DNA of 8,263 bases from Spirochaetales bacterium (GTDB taxonomy: Bacteria > Spirochaetota > Spirochaetia > ARS1246): assembly GCA_016930115.1 (NCBI GenBank), contig JAFGHN010000225.1:1-8263 (forward strand), read 5' to 3'. Within the stretch, counting starts at the first letter, position 1. Every line of letters starts with the position of its first letter. Under the pieces are notes generated by a model. The model made no database searches. It was not told where the DNA came from and was given only the letters and a program-made list of their open reading frames with translations. A program made the position numbers and the translations under genes. This document shows, one piece after another, positions 1 through 6,139 of this stretch.

Positions 1-108
1 AAGCTCGATATTCTGCTTGAGCAGTTCGATATCGATGCACAATGCAGGCGTATCGAGCTCGTTTTTCGGCGTGCCGATAGTACAACCATGATATTCCTTC
101 GTAGCCAT
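1..108 (-). CDS. N-terminal fragment of a D-threonine aldolase / D-serine dehydratase-like PLP enzyme (runs off the window)
   Basis: Only the first 36 codons are present; the gene continues beyond base 1. The visible protein begins MATKEYHGCTIGTP and then has DTPALCIDIELLEQNI. This matches the N-terminal signature of the DSD1 / alanine-racemase-N fold family (D-threonine aldolase, D-serine dehydratase, 3-hydroxyaspartate aldolase), whose members start with a 'DTPALvvDldaLe.NI' strand-helix unit. The PLP lysine and the metal-binding C-terminal domain lie outside the window, so the reaction cannot be assigned; family members cleave beta-hydroxy-D-amino acids (aldolases) or deaminate D-serine. 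The start is the ATG at 108-106, 12 nt from a perfect AGGAGG. It follows the UxaA large subunit after only 16 nt, so co-transcription and a shared pathway are likely. Family call is fairly sure; substrate is unknown. Confidence 0.8.
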   Translation of the reverse strand, partial: MATKEYHGCTIGTPKNELDTPALCIDIELLKQNIEL

Positions 109-120
109 ATTCTTCTTCTT

Positions 121-126
121 CCTCCT
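121..126 (-). promoter_or_regulatory. Strong Shine-Dalgarno embedded in the upstream stop codon
   Basis: A perfect AGGAGG (plus-strand CCTCCT) begins inside the TAG stop of the UxaA large subunit (127-125) and sits 12 nt from the ATG at 108. The overlap of stop and ribosome site suggests that translation of the PLP enzyme is coupled to its upstream neighbour. It also fixes the downstream start. Confidence 0.7.
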
Positions 127-1282
127 ATATGATCGGGCCAAGCGTGTAGAGGCCGGGAAAGTTGCCGTAGCCTAAGATTTCCGCCTTTGTCTGTTTGCCC
201 GATCCCACCGCGAGCACTTCCCTGTACAATCTTTCGCCGGTTTCTCTGAGACCGGTACCCTTGCCCCCAGTCATTCCGACGAGCACATCGATATGGTCAG
301 GCAGGCGTTGAAAGGTAAGCGGGTTTCCCGTCACCTTGATTACCGGCATGAAAGGAAATCCCTGAGGCACCCCCAGGCCGGTTGAAAAAAGGCAGATTTG
401 AGCGCCCGCAGCCGCAAGACCACTCAAGAATTCGGGTTCACGCCCCGGCGAATCGACGACAAAAAGCCCCTTGCCCTTAACCGGCACCCCGTAGTCGTAG
501 ACGTCCTGAATCGGTCGGGTCCCGCTTTTTACGATGGCGCCCAACGATTTTTCCTCGATTGAGGTGAGTCCGCCGGCGATATTGCCGGCGGTCGGATTAC
601 CCCCGCGCATGTCGCCTCCGCTCGCCCTTGCGCGCTTTTCCATATCAGCGACAATTTTGAGCAACTTGTCCGCCACTTCTTTGTTGACCGCGCGGCGGAC
701 CAGGATATGCTCCGCGCCCAGGAACTCGGTAGTCTCGCCGAAAATACAGGTGCCGCCGTTGTCAACCACCAGGTCGCACGCGGCGCCCACCGCCGGATTT
801 GACGCCAGCCCTGATGTAGTATCGGAGCCACCGCATTTCACGCCGATGACGAGGTGGGAATCATCGAATTCCTGAACTCTTATTTCTGAGGCCTTGCTCA
901 CCAATTCCTGGGCGAAAAGCAGCCCCTCGTTCAGCGCCACCGTCGCCCCCGCTTTTTGAATCAACACCCTTCTTACGGGCTTACCGGAGGCGGCGATCTC
1001 CTTCTCAAGGCGATCGACATCGGTACCTTCACAACCGAGGCTCACAAGCAACACGCCCGCCAGGTTCGGGTTTCTGCCGAGGGCGGAGAGCGTACGCGTG
1101 GCCATTTCGATGTCCGGCATCAGCTGACAACACCCGGCCTGGTGAAGAAAGGGCGCCGTCCCCTTGATTTGCTGTGCTATCCAGAAAGCCACGTCGTTGG
1201 CACAGGCGACAGTAGAGATGACGCCGATGTAATTGCGCACTCCTACCGAGCCGTCCGCCCGGGCATAACCGAGAAAACTCAT
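125..1282 (-). CDS. UxaA-family dehydratase, large (C-terminal) subunit
   Basis: 385 residues covering the catalytic UxaA C-terminal domain of altronate/galactarate dehydratases and of the SuyB subunit of (2R)-sulfolactate sulfo-lyase. Visible hallmarks are GYxRxDGxVGxRN (residues 5-17), HQAGC (47-51), LLVSLGCEG (78-86), KCGGSDTTSGLASNP (149-163), a GNPTAGNIAGGLTSIEEKSLG block (228-248) and FSTGLGVPQGFPFMPVIKV (299-317). Members eliminate water (or sulfite) from a hydroxy-acid in a metal-dependent reaction in the cytoplasm. The classical enzyme is a ~495-residue single chain; here the SAF domain is a separate gene overlapping this one by 4 nt (ATGA). The two chains total 487 residues, so the split pair equals one full enzyme. 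Start ATG 1282-1280 has AAGGAG 7 nt upstream. Altronate versus sulfolactate versus another acid cannot be decided: no uronate isomerase, reductase or sulfolactate dehydrogenase is visible nearby. Confidence 0.9.
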   Translation of the reverse strand: MSFLGYARADGSVGVRNYIGVISTVACANDVAFWIAQQIKGTAPFLHQAGCCQLMPDIEMATRTLSALGRNPNLAGVLLVSLGCEGTDVDRLEKEIAASGKPVRRVLIQKAGATVALNEGLLFAQELVSKASEIRVQEFDDSHLVIGVKCGGSDTTSGLASNPAVGAACDLVVDNGGTCIFGETTEFLGAEHILVRRAVNKEVADKLLKIVADMEKRARASGGDMRGGNPTAGNIAGGLTSIEEKSLGAIVKSGTRPIQDVYDYGVPVKGKGLFVVDSPGREPEFLSGLAAAGAQICLFSTGLGVPQGFPFMPVIKVTGNPLTFQRLPDHIDVLVGMTGGKGTGLRETGERLYREVLAVGSGKQTKAEILGYGNFPGLYTLGPII

Positions 1283-1587
1283 CTATCCGCTCCTTCCCGG
1301 CCTGTACTGCCGCGAGTGCTTATTACGTTGTGTACGTGAACATAGTCACCGATATCTATCGCCGTGCTTGCGTTGCCGATTGCCTCGCCGTACTTTGTCA
1401 CCGGAGCGCCTCGCTCGATGCGTGCCAGGCTGAACTTGTGGCCGAAGGGGATGCGTGAAGTCAGCTTAATTGTCACCGTCCTGCCGCCGGCCTCGACGGT
1501 GACCTCACTCCCGGCCTCAAGATCCGCGAGGGCGGTAGCCACATTGTCCTTGTCGTTGAGTACGACCGCCCTTTCTTGTCTATCCAT
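1279..1587 (-). CDS. UxaA-family dehydratase, small SAF-domain subunit
   Basis: 102 residues forming one SAF domain, the N-terminal module of altronate/galactarate dehydratases and the SuyA-type small subunit of sulfolactate sulfo-lyase. Signatures are DNVATAL (residues 14-20), a glycine turn before the beta strand at 33-41, PFGHKFSLARI (47-57), KYGEAIG (65-71) and DIGDYVHVHNV (78-88), in the order and spacing typical of UxaA N-termini. It probably helps form the substrate pocket of the large subunit encoded directly downstream, with which it overlaps in an ATGA arrangement that implies coupled translation and fixed stoichiometry. Start ATG 1587-1585 has TGAGG 8 nt upstream. It follows the PAL-like gene by 42 nt, in which a small hairpin lies. 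Family call is secure; the substrate is open. Confidence 0.9.
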   Translation of the reverse strand: MDRQERAVVLNDKDNVATALADLEAGSEVTVEAGGRTVTIKLTSRIPFGHKFSLARIERGAPVTKYGEAIGNASTAIDIGDYVHVHNVISTRGSTGREGADR

Positions 1588-1602
1588 ATATCAATCCTCA
1601 CA

Positions 1603-1615
1603 GCCGGCTACCGGC
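1603..1615. repeat. Small GCCGG-CTA-CCGGC hairpin between two operon genes
   Basis: Perfect 5-bp inverted repeat GCCGG/CCGGC with a 3-nt loop in the 42-nt gap between the PAL-like gene and the SAF subunit gene. There is no T-run on either strand, so it is not a canonical terminator. It might mark an mRNA processing or stability point, or be chance in GC-rich DNA. Confidence 0.35.
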
Positions 1616-1629
1616 AACCCGCCTTCCGC

Positions 1630-2565
1630 TTATCCTTTCTTGACAAGCTTGCGAAAACTCCGCACTTCCCGGGGCGGAGTTAAGTGAGAGCTGAAGCTCG
1701 TCCAGGATACTTCTCCCACATAGATGTCACCCCTCGAATCAACCGCTATTCCGTGGGGAGCGATAAACTGGTCCGGCGCTTCACCACGCAACGGCGCTCC
1801 CAGCCGGGCGAGCAGCTTACCCTGCAGATCGTAGATGCTCACACGACAGCCAAGATTCGGATACTTCTCATTTACCGGAAGGTGGGAGGGAAGCTCCCCG
1901 ATGTAGCACAGGCCGTCTTGGATATGAAGTCCACAGGGGCGGTGCATGTTGTTCCACTGGGTAAGGTAGTTGCCCTTGGCATCGAAGATTTGTACGCGGT
2001 GATTTTCCCTGTCGGCGATATAAACCTTGCCGTCCGGGTCCGTGCAGACGCTGTGCACCAGGTTGAACTCTCCCGGATCGGTGCCGTAGTCTCCCCAGGA
2101 TGACAGGTATTTGCCATCGGCTGTATAGCGATGGACTCTCGCGTTGCCGTAACCGTCGGAGATATAAAGACCGCCGTCGGTACCGAATGCCACCTTTGTC
2201 GGCCTGTTAAAGGGCTTCCCGCTCTGGTATTTGGCGGGGTTGTTCGGTGTCCCGATGGTGAGAAGCACCTTCCCTTCAGGCGTGCATTTACGTACCGTAT
2301 GGTCTCCGTCATCGGCACACCATAGATTACCATCCGGCCCCACAGTGACGCCGTGGGCCCGGGAAAAGGTCCCTTCCCCCCAGGATCGGAGGAACTTTCC
2401 CTTCCTGTCGAACACGATCATGGGATGCTCTCCCCGATTAAAAACATAGACGTTGTCGTCACCGTCTACCACTACGTCCGCCACTTCACGGAAAGACCAG
2501 CCCGAAGGGAGCTTTGCCCACTCCGTATCCACTTCATATCTGAATTTGCCCTTTCCAAGAATCAT
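1630..2565 (-). CDS. NHL six-bladed propeller protein, peptidyl-alpha-hydroxyglycine alpha-amidating lyase (PAL)-like
   Basis: 311 residues of NHL repeats that match the lyase half of peptidyl-glycine amidating enzyme. PAL splits an N-acyl alpha-hydroxyglycine into an amide and glyoxylate. Using the ATG at 2565, I see VFNRGEH with R44 (as in the PAL FHRGDH motif), three propeller histidines 100 residues apart (AHGV H71, VHSV H171, PHGI H271) where PAL has its metal ligands, and SDGYGNARV with Y139 where PAL has its catalytic tyrosine. ADRENHRVQIF (184-194) is also PAL-like. There is no signal peptide, whereas animal PAL works in the secretory pathway, so this enzyme should be cytosolic and act on a small metabolite rather than a peptide hormone. 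A longer in-frame reading to 2673 exists, but the AGGAGG 8 nt before the ATG at 2565 decides the start. The fold is sure; lyase activity is inferred from conserved residues. Confidence 0.85.
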   Translation of the reverse strand: MILGKGKFRYEVDTEWAKLPSGWSFREVADVVVDGDDNVYVFNRGEHPMIVFDRKGKFLRSWGEGTFSRAHGVTVGPDGNLWCADDGDHTVRKCTPEGKVLLTIGTPNNPAKYQSGKPFNRPTKVAFGTDGGLYISDGYGNARVHRYTADGKYLSSWGDYGTDPGEFNLVHSVCTDPDGKVYIADRENHRVQIFDAKGNYLTQWNNMHRPCGLHIQDGLCYIGELPSHLPVNEKYPNLGCRVSIYDLQGKLLARLGAPLRGEAPDQFIAPHGIAVDSRGDIYVGEVSWTSFSSHLTPPREVRSFRKLVKKG

Positions 2566-2573
2566 CACTACTA

Positions 2574-2579
2574 CCTCCT
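2574..2579 (-). promoter_or_regulatory. Shine-Dalgarno that fixes the PAL-like gene start
   Basis: Perfect AGGAGG (plus-strand CCTCCT) 8 nt upstream of the ATG at 2565-2563. It selects this codon over the open reading frame that extends 36 codons further upstream into the intergenic region; a GTG immediately precedes the ATG. Confidence 0.75.
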
Positions 2580-2605
2580 GTCTCTGGTTACGCCGTGGCG
2601 CTAGC

Positions 2606-2633
2606 ATACTATGAAAGTCGGAAGCCGCGTCAA
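2606..2633 (-). promoter_or_regulatory. Possible internal sigma-70 promoter before the PAL-like gene
   Basis: On the minus strand TTGACG (2633-2628) is followed after 16 nt by TAGTAT (2611-2606), or after 19 nt by TATGCT (2608-2603). It lies in the 114-nt gap after the PK_C-like gene and would give a leader of roughly 40 nt before the AGGAGG. It could let the PAL-UxaA-PLP genes be expressed apart from the two upstream genes. Match to consensus is moderate. Confidence 0.4.
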
Positions 2634-2643
2634 GGCTTGGCTT

Positions 2644-2667
2644 GCGCCGGTGTCCTGCGTCCGGCGC
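2644..2667. repeat. GCGCCGG/CCGGCGC stem-loop after the PK_C-like gene
   Basis: Perfect 7-bp GC-only inverted repeat with a 10-nt loop (TGTCCTGCGT on the plus strand), starting 13 nt past the stop codon of the PK_C-like gene. It is a stable stem, but no T-run follows on the minus strand, so it is not a standard intrinsic terminator. It may attenuate transcription or protect the upstream mRNA 3' end, just ahead of the candidate promoter at 2633. Confidence 0.5.
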
Positions 2668-2679
2668 CTTCAAATCGTA

Positions 2680-3243
2680 TCAGTACAAATTCGGCTTGCA
2701 GATGATTTCGTGTATTTTTATCTGCTCGAGCGCTGTCGCGGCATGCCCCGGGGTCATGACGATCGCCGTATCGGCTCCGCGGCTGCTCCCGCCAAGGGAG
2801 ACGATTCTTCCACCGCTTAAGGCTCCGGCGTCGGCCGCCATAATCGCGCATTCAACCGCCACTTTCATGCCCTGCCCGAACAGCCGCAGGGTATCGGCGA
2901 TGATGAGGGCGGGGTAGGCGCCCTGATATTTACTGTTGAACCAACGCTCGATACCGCTGAGCGCGTGGGTTGCGGTTACCACCATGGCCCCGGTATCAAG
3001 GATTTTCTTGCGCTCTTCCGCGTCCATCAACACTACGAAGGGTTCCTGGAATCCCGCCGCGTGGGTTACCACCGTCACGCCCGCACCGTTGCCGCCGAGC
3101 GCGTCGATAAGCGCCCAGGCGGAAGGCCCCCTGCCGCTCGCAATAACAAACTCGTCTATTCCAAGCTCCTTTGCCCTCGCCACGGCGGCTTTTACCGCTG
3201 CTTGAGTGTATTCCTTTCCCTTCCCGTCAAAATACGTCGTCAT
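2680..3243 (-). CDS. Stand-alone pyruvate kinase C-terminal (alpha/beta) domain protein
   Basis: 187 residues resembling the family of ~180-190-residue proteins that consist only of the pyruvate-kinase C-terminal domain fold (annotated 'pyruvate kinase alpha/beta domain-containing protein' in bacteria and archaea). The typical blocks are present in order: early YFDGKGKEYT, then FVIASGRGPSAWALIDAL, VVTHAAGFQEPF, MVVTATHALSGIERW, ALIIADTLRLFGQGMKVAVE, GGSSRGADTAIVM and a C-terminal KIHEIICKP. It lacks the catalytic barrel and B domains of pyruvate kinase, so it cannot be a pyruvate kinase. In pyruvate kinase this domain binds allosteric sugar phosphates, so a ligand-sensing or small-molecule role is possible, but the biochemical function is unknown. 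The ATG at 3243-3241 was chosen because the family begins just before the YFD block and AGGAG lies about 10 nt upstream; the reading frame stays open to 3306. Its place inside the operon suggests a role in the same pathway. Confidence 0.85.
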   Translation of the reverse strand: MTTYFDGKGKEYTQAAVKAAVARAKELGIDEFVIASGRGPSAWALIDALGGNGAGVTVVTHAAGFQEPFVVLMDAEERKKILDTGAMVVTATHALSGIERWFNSKYQGAYPALIIADTLRLFGQGMKVAVECAIMAADAGALSGGRIVSLGGSSRGADTAIVMTPGHAATALEQIKIHEIICKPNLY

Positions 3244-3313
3244 CCCGATTTCATCTCCTGTACGGCTTTTTCTCACTTTACATGAATTGACCCGATTCGG
3301 CCACACGCCTTGT

Positions 3314-3781
3314 TCAGGGCCCTAAGCGGCCGTCCGTCGCGATCGAGCCGCTCTCGAGCTCTTTTTTGATTTCTTCCAAACGTTCCCGCAACCGGCGGCC
3401 GAGCATCCGCCGTATCAGCGGTTCGCAAGGCCTCAGCACCCCGTGATACCGGAGCGTTTCCCGCTGGATCAGCACTGTCTTCTGCCCCTCCGCCAGGAAG
3501 GCGTAAGCCAGGTGGCCGTGCATACCCGCGCCTCTGAAATCCTCCTCGAGGCGTTCGCTTTGTTCTATGCGCGTGATTTTGGAGAGAATTTCTCCGCGAT
3601 AGAACGGCAGCATCTGCACGACTTCGCGGTAGCGGGTGCCTATCGCAACCGGACCATGCGTCGTTTTCTCGAGCAGCAACACGGGTGAGCCCTCTTTTTG
3701 GGGATACTTGTCCTTGTCTCTCAAGAACACGAAAACATCAGCCGGCGACCTATCAATCAGGATTGTCAGTTCGAAATACAT
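3314..3781 (-). CDS. SRPBCC (START/polyketide-cyclase-like) fold protein
   Basis: 155 residues from the ATG at 3781. The opening (YFELTILIDRSPADVFVFL) is the typical first strand and helix of SRPBCC proteins, followed by a GTRYREVV strand, a LSKITRIEQSERL strand, a HGHLAYAFLAEGQKTVLIQRETLRY beta hairpin and a long charged C-terminal helix (LRERLEEIKKELE) that closes the hydrophobic cavity. Such proteins bind hydrophobic or aromatic small molecules, and some are cyclases or hydrolases. It is the first gene of the minus-strand run, 70 nt before the PK_C-like gene, so it may handle the pathway's ligand, although SRPBCC proteins occur in many contexts. The start is uncertain: the ATG at 3799 and a TTG at 3856 are in frame and none has a good ribosome site. 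I chose 3781 because the fold starts there. The function is not known. Confidence 0.75.
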   Translation of the reverse strand: MYFELTILIDRSPADVFVFLRDKDKYPQKEGSPVLLLEKTTHGPVAIGTRYREVVQMLPFYRGEILSKITRIEQSERLEEDFRGAGMHGHLAYAFLAEGQKTVLIQRETLRYHGVLRPCEPLIRRMLGRRLRERLEEIKKELESGSIATDGRLGP

Positions 3782-3802
3782 GCAATCTAACACGCCCATC
3801 GT

Positions 3803-3877
3803 ATACGTATGGTTGGCCAAGGGAGCTACATGTAGTGTAGCCCGGATACAAGCCAACGATAAGTCTTGATACTATCA
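3803..3877. promoter_or_regulatory. Cluster of short palindromes upstream of the minus-strand operon
   Basis: Four palindromes lie within 75 bp in the divergent space between the SRPBCC gene and the plus-strand GNAT gene: ATACGTAT (3803-3810), TTGGCCAA (3813-3820), CTACATGTAG (3826-3835) and TGATA-C-TATCA (3867-3877). These could be operator sites for a dimeric repressor or activator. I could not find a convincing -35/-10 pair next to them. If the SRPBCC gene really starts at the TTG at 3856, the first three would be coding and this call would weaken. Confidence 0.3.
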
Positions 3878-3958
3878 GATCACGGGGCGGTACCTTGCCG
3901 GTTTTCAAATTGCCTGTCGTAACTGGCGCTTCCCGGATAATACAGGTATTCTTGATTC

Positions 3959-4444
3959 ATGAGTCAAACCAAGGAAAAGCAATTAACTGTCGATTTTCTA
4001 AAAAACTACCCGCAGTATCTGGAGTCTGTCGCCAAGTGGATATTTGCCGAATGGGGGAGTTCCTCCGGCGATCCTACGGTGGATTCCACCCGCGTACGAA
4101 TCGCCAAGCGCATGCGCGACGACGCAATTCCGCTCACAATGATAGCGTTACTCGATGGTGAGCCGGCCGGGACGGTCTCACTCAAAATTGATGATATGGA
4201 TACCCGGCCCGACCTCACGCCTTGGCTTGCCGGTGTTTATGTGAAAGAAGGGATGAGGGAGAGAGGCATCGGTTCTGTAATGGTCAAAGCCGCCGAAGAA
4301 ACCGCGAAAAGGCTCGGCACGCGAAGGCTCTACCTATTTACGCCGAACAGAAGATCTTTTTACGAGCGCATGATGTGGGACTTTCTCGAGAATGCCGAGT
4401 ATCGCGGCGAGCAGGTGACGATTATGGCAAAGAACCTTTTGTAG
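3959..4444 (+). CDS. GNAT-family N-acetyltransferase
   Basis: 161 residues with the GNAT fold. Strands around MIALLDGEPAGTVSLKI (residues 61-77) lead to AGVYVKEGMRERGIGSVMV (91-109). Its R-x-x-G-x-G segment (R100, G103, G105) is the acetyl-CoA pyrophosphate loop of motif A, followed by the helix AAEETAKRLG. A C-terminal LYLFTPNRRSFYERMMWDF (124-142) is motif B, with Y135 in the place of the usual catalytic or CoA-contacting tyrosine. It should transfer an acetyl group from acetyl-CoA to an amine; the acceptor cannot be read from sequence. The ATG at 3959 has only a weak ribosome site. A GATAATAC stretch (3936-3943) is a possible -10, but the nearest -35-like TTGCCT is about 20 nt away, so the promoter is doubtful. 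It stands alone, divergent from the operon to its left and convergent with the arabinofuranosidase. Confidence 0.88.
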   Translation: MSQTKEKQLTVDFLKNYPQYLESVAKWIFAEWGSSSGDPTVDSTRVRIAKRMRDDAIPLTMIALLDGEPAGTVSLKIDDMDTRPDLTPWLAGVYVKEGMRERGIGSVMVKAAEETAKRLGTRRLYLFTPNRRSFYERMMWDFLENAEYRGEQVTIMAKNLL

Positions 4445-4500
4445 CCGTCCGATATTCCCTGATTACACCTCTCCGGAAAACCCGACCCGTGAACGCCGCT

Positions 4501-4593
4501 CTAACTCCATTTGACCCGCCACAGGTCGGCGATCTTTGATTCATCGATTTCAAGCTCCAGCCCCGGATTCTCTCCCACCGTTATCCCGCCAGG
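4501..4593 (-). pseudogene. Probable C-terminal remnant of an enolase-superfamily (mandelate racemase/sugar-acid dehydratase-type) gene
   Basis: A 30-codon open stretch with its own TAG stop (4503-4501) lies just past the arabinofuranosidase stop, in a different frame on the same strand, and is bounded upstream by an in-frame TAG (4596-4594). It translates around a core NPGLELEIDESKIADL and ends RVKWS. Proteins of the mandelate racemase / muconate-lactonizing branch of the enolase superfamily, which includes sugar-acid dehydratases, commonly end with a PGLG-(I/V)E-(I/V)DE tail, and this fits that pattern. No start or body of such a gene is present, so I read it as a 3' remnant left by deletion or rearrangement. 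It could also be chance; confidence is moderate because the match is short. Confidence 0.45.
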
Positions 4594-6071
4594 CTAAGAG
4601 TCATCGCAGTAACCGAAAGCGGAGGTAAGGCGACCCTTGCCTTACCATTCGCAATCTTGGCTTCCGTAAACAGACGAGGGCGCACCACGTCCGGTTTTTC
4701 GAACGAGTTCGCGGATTTCGGCGAGGTACCTGTGAGGCATTCACCGTTTTCCAGGGCAGCTATCCGGGCGCCCACAAGCTCGATTTCTACCACGGCTTCC
4801 TGGCTCAAGCTGCGGTTTACGGCAAAGAGATGCAGTTGGTCCTTGTCGAGGATTGCGCTGGCGTCCACGTAATGCGCCTCGCCGTATGTCTTCGCGGTGT
4901 ACTTCGGCCCGTCGACTATCATCTGCAATGAAGCGCCGTTTTTTCGTTTGGAGAACATCGCAAAGGGATAGAAGGTTGACTGCACCAGGAGCTTGTCATC
5001 ACGGGTCAATAGCGGCGAGATTACGTTGACGATCTGGGCGATGTTGGCGATCTTGACCACATCGGCGTGCCGGACAAAGCTGTTCAAAAACCCTGCAACC
5101 ACCAGTGCGTCTTCCAGGTTGTATACTTCTTCGCTCAGGTGGGGAGCGAATTGCCCTTCGCCGTTCCCGCTCCGGTTCTTGTACCACACGTTCCATTCGT
5201 CGAAGCAGAGGTAGGCCCGTTTGTTCGAGCGCTGTTTTGCCTGGACATAACGGCATACAGCATCGATTTCGGCGATCTGACGATCGATCGCGTTGCCCAC
5301 GGCCAGGAAATCCGGGGTATCGTCATCGCGATTACCAACGTAGCGATGCAGGCTGATATAGTCGGCAAGGCCGCCGATGTACTCGAGCACCTGGCGGTCC
5401 CATTCAATGTATGTGGGCAGTCCGGTATTGCAGGATCCACAGACAACGAGCTCGATCGACCGGTCGACGTCTTTCATCATCTTTGCGGCCTGCTGCGCAC
5501 GGATCGCGTATTGGTCGGCCGGAACATGGCCCAACTGCCACGGACCGTCCATCTCGTTTCCAAGACACCACAGCTTGACCGCGTGCGGATCGGTGCTTCC
5601 GTTGGCCGCCCGCATGTCTGCGTACCTGGTACCGGGAACAGAGTTACAATACTCCACCCAGTTGCGTGCTTCTTCGGCCGTCCCGGTGCCCAAATTGACC
5701 GTCAACATGGGCGTCCAGCCGGTATCCCGGCAAAGGGTGATGTACTCGTCGGTACCGAACTGATTCGGCTCGACGCTCTGCCATGCGAGCTCGCGAATCT
5801 TTGGGCGGTGGTCTTTCGGTCCCACACCATCGGGCCAGTGGTATCCGGAAGCGAAGTTCCCGCCGGGGTAGCGCATCACCGTCATTTCAAGTTCGCGCAA
5901 TGCCTTCAACACGTCTTTACGGAAACCCTTCTCATCGGCGTGCGGCGAACCCGGCTCGTATACTCCCTGGTACACCGCCCGTCCCATGTGTTCGAGAAAC
6001 CCGCCGAATACGCGCGGATCCACCTGTCCGATCTGAAAAGATGTGTGCATCTTGATAGTTGTAGGTTCCAC
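4581..6071 (-). CDS. abfA: Alpha-L-arabinofuranosidase, glycoside hydrolase family 51
   Basis: 496 residues, full length for GH51 (about 500 in Bacillus-type AbfA). It hydrolyses terminal alpha-L-arabinofuranosyl groups from arabinan, arabinoxylan fragments or arabino-oligosaccharides. The catalytic TIM barrel shows GGFLEHMGRAVY (23-34), MRYPGGNFASGY (66-77), the acid/base E173 in WCLGNEMDGPW, YISLHRYVGNRD (238-249) and the nucleophile E292 in CFDEWNVWY. These positions and motifs match the two catalytic glutamates of the Geobacillus enzyme. The last ~100 residues form the usual beta-sandwich domain. No signal peptide is seen, so it should act in the cytosol on imported oligosaccharides. The start is a GTG (6071-6069) with GGGGGT about 5 nt upstream; the ATG at 6050 would remove only seven residues. 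It has its own promoter and no transporter or arabinose genes beside it. Confidence 0.95.
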   Translation of the reverse strand: MEPTTIKMHTSFQIGQVDPRVFGGFLEHMGRAVYQGVYEPGSPHADEKGFRKDVLKALRELEMTVMRYPGGNFASGYHWPDGVGPKDHRPKIRELAWQSVEPNQFGTDEYITLCRDTGWTPMLTVNLGTGTAEEARNWVEYCNSVPGTRYADMRAANGSTDPHAVKLWCLGNEMDGPWQLGHVPADQYAIRAQQAAKMMKDVDRSIELVVCGSCNTGLPTYIEWDRQVLEYIGGLADYISLHRYVGNRDDDTPDFLAVGNAIDRQIAEIDAVCRYVQAKQRSNKRAYLCFDEWNVWYKNRSGNGEGQFAPHLSEEVYNLEDALVVAGFLNSFVRHADVVKIANIAQIVNVISPLLTRDDKLLVQSTFYPFAMFSKRKNGASLQMIVDGPKYTAKTYGEAHYVDASAILDKDQLHLFAVNRSLSQEAVVEIELVGARIAALENGECLTGTSPKSANSFEKPDVVRPRLFTEAKIANGKARVALPPLSVTAMTLSLAG

Positions 6072-6111
6072 CGTTTACCCCCATTTATTCCCTCGCGCAA
6101 GATACAGGAAG

Positions 6112-6132
6112 AGCCGGAGTCTCATTCCGGCT
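6112..6132. promoter_or_regulatory. Inverted repeat at the predicted transcription start of the arabinofuranosidase gene
   Basis: A perfect 7-bp inverted repeat, AGCCGGA (6112-6118) and TCCGGCT (6126-6132), is separated by 7 nt. It begins about 7 nt downstream of the predicted -10 box of the minus-strand promoter, just where transcription should start. This position suits either a repressor operator overlapping +1 or a 5' mRNA stem. It does not look like the Bacillus AraR operator. Confidence 0.5.
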
Positions 6133-6139
6133 TTTCGAA

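Noticed and set aside
956..1339. Plus-strand open frame of 127 codons opposite the UxaA large subunit
   Set aside because: It is antisense to a gene with clear family motifs and has no recognisable protein features.
2566..2673. 36-codon N-terminal extension of the PAL-like protein
   Set aside because: The extension is not propeller-like, spans the candidate promoter and hairpin, and a perfect AGGAGG sits before the internal ATG at 2565.
4445..4500. Terminator between the first GNAT gene and the arabinofuranosidase region
   Set aside because: I see no stem of useful length followed by a T-run on either strand.
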